Source: an uncultured Saprospiraceae bacterium
GTDB taxonomy: Bacteria; Bacteroidota; Bacteroidia; Chitinophagales; Saprospiraceae
Reading direction: 5' to 3'
DNA length: 9,720 bases
Assembly (NCBI GenBank): GCA_937930625.1
Contig: CALHBW010000583.1
Coordinates: 1 to 9,720 of the forward strand
The notes beneath the pieces were generated by a model. That model was not told the origin of the DNA. It did no database searches and saw only the letters and a list, made by a program, of their open reading frames with translations. The translations under genes and the position numbers were made by a program. The first letter of the stretch is position 1; every line of letters begins with the position of its first letter. Below are positions 5,228-9,720 of this stretch, piece after piece.

Positions 5228-7009
5228 ATGCGTAAATTAAGTAAAATATTTAGTACCGCTGCTTTGCTATTGGCAGTTTGTTTATTTGTATTTTCTTGCA
5301 AATCAGATACTAATACAAGTGATTCGGCGACTACAACCCGTCAATACGAAAATAAAGTAGTAGATTATATGCCGGGTAATCCGCAACAACTTAATCCCTA
5401 CAACCGAACAGATGCGGCGAGTTCGATGCTTGTACGATACTTGTATCAATCGTTGGTCTATACCGATTATTTTAATTACGAGCAAGTGCCACAGTTGGCG
5501 AAAGCACTTCCTGTATTGAGCGAGCGCGACGGCAAAATCCTGATGGATATGGAAATCCGAAAAGAAGCTAAATGGGACAACGGCACACCTATCACGGGAG
5601 AAGATATTGCCTTTTCTTTGAAGATTTTGAAATTGCCTAAAACCGATAATGCACATCTCAAGCCTTATTTTGAATACATCGAAGATGTGATTATAGATGC
5701 CGATAATCCACGTAAATTTACATTGGTGTGCAAAGAACCTTATATGCTGATGGCAAGTGCGATTGAAGATTTATCGATTTTGCCTGCTTATGTGTATGAC
5801 GAAGAAGGCATTTTGAAAAATTATACCGTCAAACAACTGGCTAAAGGCGGTAAAGCACTCGACAATGATGCGAAGCTTAATAAAGCCGCAGAAAATTTCA
5901 ATTCTCCGAAGTTTCAAAACGAAATCGTTGTGGGTTCCGGTCCGTACCAATTCGATAAATGGCAGCCCAACCAACGCGTTGTACTCAAGAAAAAAGAAAA
6001 CTGGTGGGGCGATGCGCTCAAAGGAGAAAATCACTGGTTTGATGCTGTTCCCGATGAGATCACCTACGAAATCATCAATGACCCGACCACGGCAGTCGTT
6101 GCACTCAAGGGGGAAAAAATCGACGCCATCAACCGTGTAGAGCCACGCGCTTTTGTAGAAGAATTAAAACAGTCTGAATCTTTCAAAAGCAAATTCAATA
6201 CCTATACGCCCACACAATTTTTGTATGCATATATTGGTATGAATATGCGTAGTGAAAAATTTGAAGATGTACGCGTACGCCGCGCCATGCGCCACCTGAT
6301 GGACACCAAAACCTATCAAGACAAAGTATTCTATGGTATGGCAGAGCATGTAGCATCTTTCATTCACCCATCGAAAAAGAAATTTATCAATTCAAATATC
6401 AAGCCTTCGGAATACAATCCGACCAAAGCTGCCAAACTCCTCGCAGAAGCCGGATGGAAAGACAGCAATGGCAATGGTATTTTGGATAAAAATATTGACG
6501 GCGAATTGGTCGAGTTTGAAGTAGATTTTATCTATCCGAATGTAGCGAAAACCAGCGAAAAAGCCGTCTTGATGTTCCAAGAATCTGCGCGTCAGGCAGG
6601 TTTGAAAGTCAATGCTGTACCACTCGAATTTACCGTGCAGATTGAAAAAACCAAGAGTCACAATTTTGACATGTACTACGGCATCTGGAGTGCGCCACCT
6701 ATCGAGAGCGATCCAAAACAAATCTGGCACACCGATTCATATGATGGCGGTAGCAACTATGTAGGCTTCGGTACACCGGAAAGCGATAAATTGATTGATG
6801 ATTTGCGTAAAGAATTGGACGAAACAAAACGCGCAAATATCTATAAAGAGTTGCAAGCACTCATCGACCGTGATGCGCCTTATGTATTTATGTCTGCCAC
6901 GCAAAACCGCGTAGCTGTACATAATAAATTTGGTAAAATCAAAGATACAGGCGTCAATCCGGGCTATTTCACACCGGGCTTGACGGTAATGAATGCGATT
7001 AAGAATTAA
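5228..7009 (+). CDS. ABC transporter substrate-binding lipoprotein, family 5 (peptide/oligopeptide type)
   Basis: A 593-residue lipoprotein that should capture a peptide or similar solute for an ABC importer. I chose the ATG at 5228 because it starts a typical lipoprotein signal (MRKLSK, a hydrophobic core, then FSC with Cys24); an in-frame ATG at 5171 would add 19 unlikely residues. The mature part is a full-length SBP_bac_5 domain: the early segment with MPGNPQQLNPY, the family pattern KWDNGTPITGEDIAFSLK beginning at residue 115, and the C-terminal half with RRAMRHLMD and IYKELQALIDRDAPYVF. No permease or ATPase gene is adjacent, so it is an orphan here; partners would lie elsewhere or it may bind without transporting. 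Ligand cannot be read from sequence. Its TAA stop overlaps the palindrome shared with the convergent gene. Confidence 0.93.
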   Translation: MRKLSKIFSTAALLLAVCLFVFSCKSDTNTSDSATTTRQYENKVVDYMPGNPQQLNPYNRTDAASSMLVRYLYQSLVYTDYFNYEQVPQLAKALPVLSERDGKILMDMEIRKEAKWDNGTPITGEDIAFSLKILKLPKTDNAHLKPYFEYIEDVIIDADNPRKFTLVCKEPYMLMASAIEDLSILPAYVYDEEGILKNYTVKQLAKGGKALDNDAKLNKAAENFNSPKFQNEIVVGSGPYQFDKWQPNQRVVLKKKENWWGDALKGENHWFDAVPDEITYEIINDPTTAVVALKGEKIDAINRVEPRAFVEELKQSESFKSKFNTYTPTQFLYAYIGMNMRSEKFEDVRVRRAMRHLMDTKTYQDKVFYGMAEHVASFIHPSKKKFINSNIKPSEYNPTKAAKLLAEAGWKDSNGNGILDKNIDGELVEFEVDFIYPNVAKTSEKAVLMFQESARQAGLKVNAVPLEFTVQIEKTKSHNFDMYYGIWSAPPIESDPKQIWHTDSYDGGSNYVGFGTPESDKLIDDLRKELDETKRANIYKELQALIDRDAPYVFMSATQNRVAVHNKFGKIKDTGVNPGYFTPGLTVMNAIKN

Positions 7010-7087
7010 AATGAGTAGATGAATAAATGAATAGATGAGTAAATATTTTTCATCCAATATTTACTCATTTATTCATCTACTCATTTT
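7008..7087. repeat. ATGAGTAGATGA-type hairpin between convergent genes, possible bidirectional terminator
   Basis: The left arm (7008-7047) is built of units like ATGAATAG. The right arm (7056-7087) is its complement lacking one 8-base unit, and the loop is 7048-7055. It begins inside the stop codon of the binding-protein gene and ends within the last codons of the minus-strand GTPase gene, whose C-terminal KMSR and stop it encodes. The position suits termination from both sides, although neither side has a long T-tract. Confidence 0.8.
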
Positions 7088-8122
7088 TCCCGAAAAAAAC
7101 AGTTTCATCAGTTCCTCTGCGCCTTTGAATGGTGATAGTTTTCCTGCCGCTACATCTGCTTCTACGTTTGATAGTTTTTCTTTTATTTTTTTGTGGGTAA
7201 AAAATGAATTAGACAGGTCATTTTTGATGCTTTCGTATAGCCAGAATTTGGCTTGTTGTTGGCGATTGATGGTCCAAAAATCGCTTTGTTGCATGGCTGT
7301 TTTATATTGCTGAATGTTTGTCCAAATTTCTGTTATCCCTGTTCCTTCCAATGCCGAACAAGTCATGACTTCGGGCGTCCAACCGCTTAATTTAGGTGGA
7401 TAGAGATGCAGCGCGTTTTTGTATTCGCGGCGGGCTTGTTGGGCGAGTTTCAATTTGTCTTTATCGGCTTTATTGACGGCTATGAGGTCTGCCATTTCCA
7501 CGATACCGCGCTTGATGCCTTGCAACTCATCTCCCGCACCCGGCAGTAGCAGCAGCAAGAAAAAATCGACCATCGAATGTACTGCCGTTTCCGATTGCCC
7601 TACGCCTACCGTTTCTACCAATACTACATCATATCCTGCTGCTTCGCATAGCACGATAGCTTCGCGCGTCTTGCGCGCTACGCCACCGAGCGAATCGCCG
7701 GCAGGCGAAGGGCGAATAAAAGCATTTTCGTTGGTAGCGAGCATTGCCATACGGGTTTTATCGCCTAAAATGCTGCCTCGCGTCACCTGACTCGTTGGGT
7801 CTATCGCCAACACCGCGATACGATGCCCTGCATCTGTCACATGCTTTCCGATGGCTTCTATGAATGTACTTTTTCCTACGCCCGGCGTACCCGTTACCCC
7901 CACACGCACAGCCGCCCCCGCATGAGGCAAACAAGCCGCAATAATTGCCTGTGCCTGCTCGTGGTGGTCGGTTCGTGTGCTTTCTATCAAGGTGATTGCC
8001 CGACTCAGTATCACCCGATTACCCGCACGAATACCTTGCACATACTCCTCCACTGTCAACTTCCTGCGCCGACTGAATTGCTGCTTTGCAGCAGGATTGA
8101 TATGTTTGTTTTTATAGTTCAT
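7073..8122 (-). CDS. meaB: MeaB/ArgK-family P-loop GTPase (methylmalonyl-CoA mutase chaperone type)
   Basis: About 349 residues from the ATG at 8122. A start at 8143 would add MHYELST, read entirely from a repeat, so I prefer 8122; neither has a Shine-Dalgarno sequence. The family consists of G3E GTPases that load and protect B12-dependent mutases such as methylmalonyl-CoA mutase; older names are ArgK or LAO/AO transport ATPase. From 8122: an N-terminal helical part with LTVEEYVQGI, Walker A GTPGVGKST (78-86), IDPTS (107-111), ETVGVGQSE (170-178), LPGAGDELQGIK (193-204), the base-specificity motif NKAD (217-220) and SALEGTG (256-262), then the helical dimerisation region. All GTPase motifs are intact. 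No mutase gene is in the window, so the partner is presumed elsewhere. The last residues KMSR come from the convergent hairpin. Confidence 0.94.
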   Translation of the reverse strand: MNYKNKHINPAAKQQFSRRRKLTVEEYVQGIRAGNRVILSRAITLIESTRTDHHEQAQAIIAACLPHAGAAVRVGVTGTPGVGKSTFIEAIGKHVTDAGHRIAVLAIDPTSQVTRGSILGDKTRMAMLATNENAFIRPSPAGDSLGGVARKTREAIVLCEAAGYDVVLVETVGVGQSETAVHSMVDFFLLLLLPGAGDELQGIKRGIVEMADLIAVNKADKDKLKLAQQARREYKNALHLYPPKLSGWTPEVMTCSALEGTGITEIWTNIQQYKTAMQQSDFWTINRQQQAKFWLYESIKNDLSNSFFTHKKIKEKLSNVEADVAAGKLSPFKGAEELMKLFFSGKMSR

Positions 8123-8397
8123 AGTTGATAGTTCATAGTGCATAGTTGATAGTGCATAGGGAGCTACGAGTTTTTATTATGTTATTTTTTCGGTCGTGTT
8201 CGAGCAAAGTATGGAATAGTTGCAAGGCGAATATTTTTATGAAATGCGGATGTTTACTGACCAAAATACTCACTTTCAACAAAGAAATTCGCCTTGCAAC
8301 TCTCGTATTGCATTAAACATACTTTAGTCGAACACTACCATTTTTTCGCTATGCGAGAAAATAAAACTATCAACTATGCACCATGAACTATCAACTA
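8115..8397. repeat. Outer CATAGTT/AACTATG inverted repeat enclosing a second palindrome
   Basis: The left chain is 8115-8159. Within it 8122-8152 pairs with 8367-8397 at 30 of 31 bases. The units are TAGTTGATAG, TTCATAG and TGCATAG, the same family as at 3749-3866. The left arm contains the possible start codons of the GTPase gene, and the right arm ends one base before the stop codon of the transglutaminase-like gene. The 214 bases between the arms carry a different hairpin element (8196-8335). Confidence 0.85.
8196..8335. repeat. Hairpin element with 64-nt core, copy A
   Basis: The inner stem AGTTGCAAGGCGAAT (8218-8232) pairs perfectly with ATTCGCCTTGCAACT (8287-8301). The outer stem GTGTTCGA-nn-AAAGTATG (8196-8213) pairs with CATACTTT-nn-TCGAACAC (8318-8335). 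The core from CGAA to TTCG (8228-8291) is 64 bases and aligns without gaps to the core of copy B (9636-9699) at 40 positions. The stem bases outside CGAA/TTCG are unlike those of copy B. No ORF of note is inside. Confidence 0.85.
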
Positions 8398-8398
8398 A

Positions 8399-9304
8399 TT
8401 AAATATCAATTAAAATCGCCTTGACGCCTTCGTGCCATTCGAAGGGCAGTTCGCCAAATTGGTGTCCGGGTGTGGTGGTTTCGACATAATAAAAAGTGCG
8501 TCCGCCTTTTTCCCATGAAGTACCTTTGACGCCATTCGCCCATACGCCAATGCCGATATGAGATTTTCTGCCGTCGATTTCCAGTTGTACCAATTTGACA
8601 TCGTACTCCAATTTTTTGAGCAATGCTGCTGCCAACACCGTCGTATCCTCGCAATCGCCTCTGCTTGTGATGATGGTTTGCATGGGATATTTTGTCGTCA
8701 AATCAAAACCTGCAATTGCACTTTTCGCGTATCCCATTTGTTGTACCATACTCACGATTAACATCACTTCATCGTAATAATCCCAACTCCCATTATCATC
8801 AATAATTGTTTTTAATTCGGCTGCCAAGCGTTCTATCCCGATGTCTTTGGAATGAATAAACGGCAAATAATATGGCGAATCAAAAGTATGTTCCGGTCGC
8901 GTTTTTTTCTCGTAATAATCGCTTACATCTATCGGCAAGTAGGCTTCTACGCTGTGCTTTTTTCCTTTGTGTTCCCAATTAAGTGTCTTGCTCACTTTTC
9001 TACCTATCCCAAGAGGCGCAATATCTGCATTGTCGGGTACACCATCGTCGTCCGAATCCGTGTTGTTGTCGGATGTGCCGAGGCGTTGTTCTTGTGCGAG
9101 GGTGAGTCCGTCGCCGTCGCTGTCAGTATTTAGGGCAAGGGCTTTTTCGCGGGCTTCGTCGATTTTATTTTTATCCTCTAAACCACCTTCGTTGACCAAA
9201 CCTTCATTGGTGGTGTCCGTTTGGTCTAAATAAATATAAAATCCGCCAACTATCGCTGCGGCAAGAATGACCATAATAAGTATTGACCTTAGAAAACTTT
9301 TCAT
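8399..9304 (-). CDS. Membrane-anchored transglutaminase-like (papain-fold) protein with acidic calcium-type repeat
   Basis: 301 residues from the ATG at 9304. An in-frame ATG at 9424 would place 40 odd residues before an obvious membrane anchor, so it is rejected. Residues 1-26 form a single N-terminal membrane segment. Residues 60-97 carry an Asp-rich repeat (DSDGDGLTLAQE and TDSDDDGVPDNAD) resembling thrombospondin type 3/EF-hand-like calcium loops. The remaining 200 residues fit the transglutaminase-like superfamily: SRGDCEDTTVLAAALL gives nucleophile Cys218, KSHIGIGVW gives His249, and YYVETTTPGHQFGELP gives an acidic third residue, Glu275. The active site would face the periplasm or surface. 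A protease, amidase or cross-linking role cannot be distinguished. A -7 promoter box lies 25 bases upstream. Confidence 0.85.
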   Translation of the reverse strand: MKSFLRSILIMVILAAAIVGGFYIYLDQTDTTNEGLVNEGGLEDKNKIDEAREKALALNTDSDGDGLTLAQEQRLGTSDNNTDSDDDGVPDNADIAPLGIGRKVSKTLNWEHKGKKHSVEAYLPIDVSDYYEKKTRPEHTFDSPYYLPFIHSKDIGIERLAAELKTIIDDNGSWDYYDEVMLIVSMVQQMGYAKSAIAGFDLTTKYPMQTIITSRGDCEDTTVLAAALLKKLEYDVKLVQLEIDGRKSHIGIGVWANGVKGTSWEKGGRTFYYVETTTPGHQFGELPFEWHEGVKAILIDI

Positions 9305-9328
9305 AGTGTGTATCGTTCGCTGTTTATG

Positions 9329-9336
9329 CAAAGATA
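9329..9336 (-). promoter_or_regulatory. -7 promoter box for the transglutaminase-like gene
   Basis: On the minus strand the sequence reads TATCTTTG, an exact TAnnTTTG match, 25 bases before the ATG at 9304, the spacing common for Bacteroidota promoters. No convincing TTTG -33 element was found about 20 bases further upstream. Confidence 0.5.
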
Positions 9337-9389
9337 ATTTTATGTGTGGGCTTTTGGTTATTTGTAAGCGAAAATTATGGCTTAAAATG

Positions 9390-9560
9390 GCATGTTTAGA
9401 ATTGCAGTTGACACTTTTTTGCAATGTAGCAAATGCTCCAAATTGAGTAAATCACGCAGAGAACGCAGAGAACGCAGAGATTTGATAATTAACCCTCTGC
9501 GACCTCTGCACGCTCTGCGTGAAAAAGTGTCAACTACTTTTACAGCAAATCTAAATATGC
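9390..9560. repeat. CGCAGAG palindromic repeat, copy 4, with two-part copy-specific arms
   Basis: The core (9452-9522) has three CGCAGAG units, the linker TGATAATTAA and three CTCTGCG units. The inner arm AGTTGACACTTTTT (9406-9419) pairs perfectly with 9522-9535. The outer arm GCATGTTTAGAATTGC (9390-9405) pairs with GCAAATCTAAATATGC (9545-9560) at 14 of 16. A 9-base insertion separates the two right-hand arm parts. The element lies upstream of the transglutaminase-like gene's promoter. Confidence 0.9.
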
Positions 9561-9624
9561 CCTTAAATTGGGGTTAGTAATTAGGGCTATCCGTCTAACT
9601 TTGCCGAACTCAAGTTGCCGGGCG

Positions 9625-9710
9625 TACTCGTCTGACGAAGGTTTTTGTGAAATGTCGTGATTTGTCTCATAAAATATTCGCACTGAATAAAAGGATTCGT
9701 CTGACGAGTA
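9625..9710. repeat. Hairpin element with 64-nt core, copy B
   Basis: Arms TACTCGTCTGACGAA (9625-9639) and TTCGTCTGACGAGTA (9696-9710) pair at 14 of 15. The core 9636-9699 is exactly as long as that of copy A (8228-8291) and is 40/64 identical to it without gaps; both share CGAA, TTTTT, TGAAATG, AAAATA and ATTCG at the same offsets. Each arm is itself nearly palindromic (TCGTC-T-GACGA), so the arms are also direct repeats. The element may extend past the window end. Confidence 0.75.
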
Positions 9711-9720
9711 TTCGCTTTAG

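Noticed and set aside
8196..8335. Copy A hairpin considered as a simple transcription terminator
   Set aside because: The 54-base loop and long two-part stem are unlike an intrinsic terminator, no T-tract follows the stem on either strand, and the core is shared with the element at 9625-9710.
9305..9424. Upstream in-frame start of the transglutaminase-like gene
   Set aside because: It would put 40 residues before the membrane anchor, overlap the exact TATCTTTG -7 box, and reach into palindromic repeat copy 4.

Overview
The window reads as chromosomal DNA from a member of the Bacteroidota. The evidence is two lipoprotein precursors with Bacteroidota-style signals, an M43 cytophagalysin-type protease with fibronectin III modules, a LytS/LytTR two-component pair, TAnnTTTG-type -7 promoter boxes, absence of clear Shine-Dalgarno sequences, and AT-rich intergenic DNA full of short repeats. 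Family or genus cannot be fixed from this window. No phage, integrase, transposase, tRNA, rRNA or CRISPR array was seen.

Layout. 202-2205 (minus) is a lipoprotein M43 metalloprotease with two fibronectin III domains. 2206-2746 is intergenic and holds the likely protease promoter, a candidate short plus-strand transcript with its own terminator (plus an overlapping 33-codon ORF), and a palindromic repeat. 2747-3760 (plus) is a LytS-type sensor histidine kinase and 3859-4584 (plus) its LytTR response regulator, ended by a good Rho-independent terminator. 4585-5227 is repeats and AT-rich DNA. 5228-7009 (plus) is a lipoprotein peptide/solute-binding protein of the SBP_bac_5 family. It converges on 7073-8122 (minus), a MeaB/ArgK-family GTPase. 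Upstream of that, 8399-9304 (minus) is a membrane-anchored protein with an acidic calcium-type repeat and a transglutaminase-like domain. 9305-9720 holds its likely promoter and two more repeat elements.

The genes do not form one pathway. Only the kinase and regulator are clearly functional partners. The binding protein has no permease or ATPase beside it, and the GTPase has no methylmalonyl-CoA mutase beside it.

The most striking content is between the genes. Every sizeable gap carries a long inverted repeat, from at least five unrelated sequence families. In two families a conserved core sits between stem arms that differ completely from copy to copy yet stay self-complementary. One family has four CGCAGAG-rich copies (11-75, 2559-2691, 4729-4858, 9390-9560). 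The other has two copies (8196-8335 and 9625-9710) whose 64-nt cores align without gaps at 40 of 64 positions. Several of these palindromes run into the adjacent genes and supply their start or stop codons. This conserved-core, variable-stem organisation is the best candidate here for an undescribed element system.
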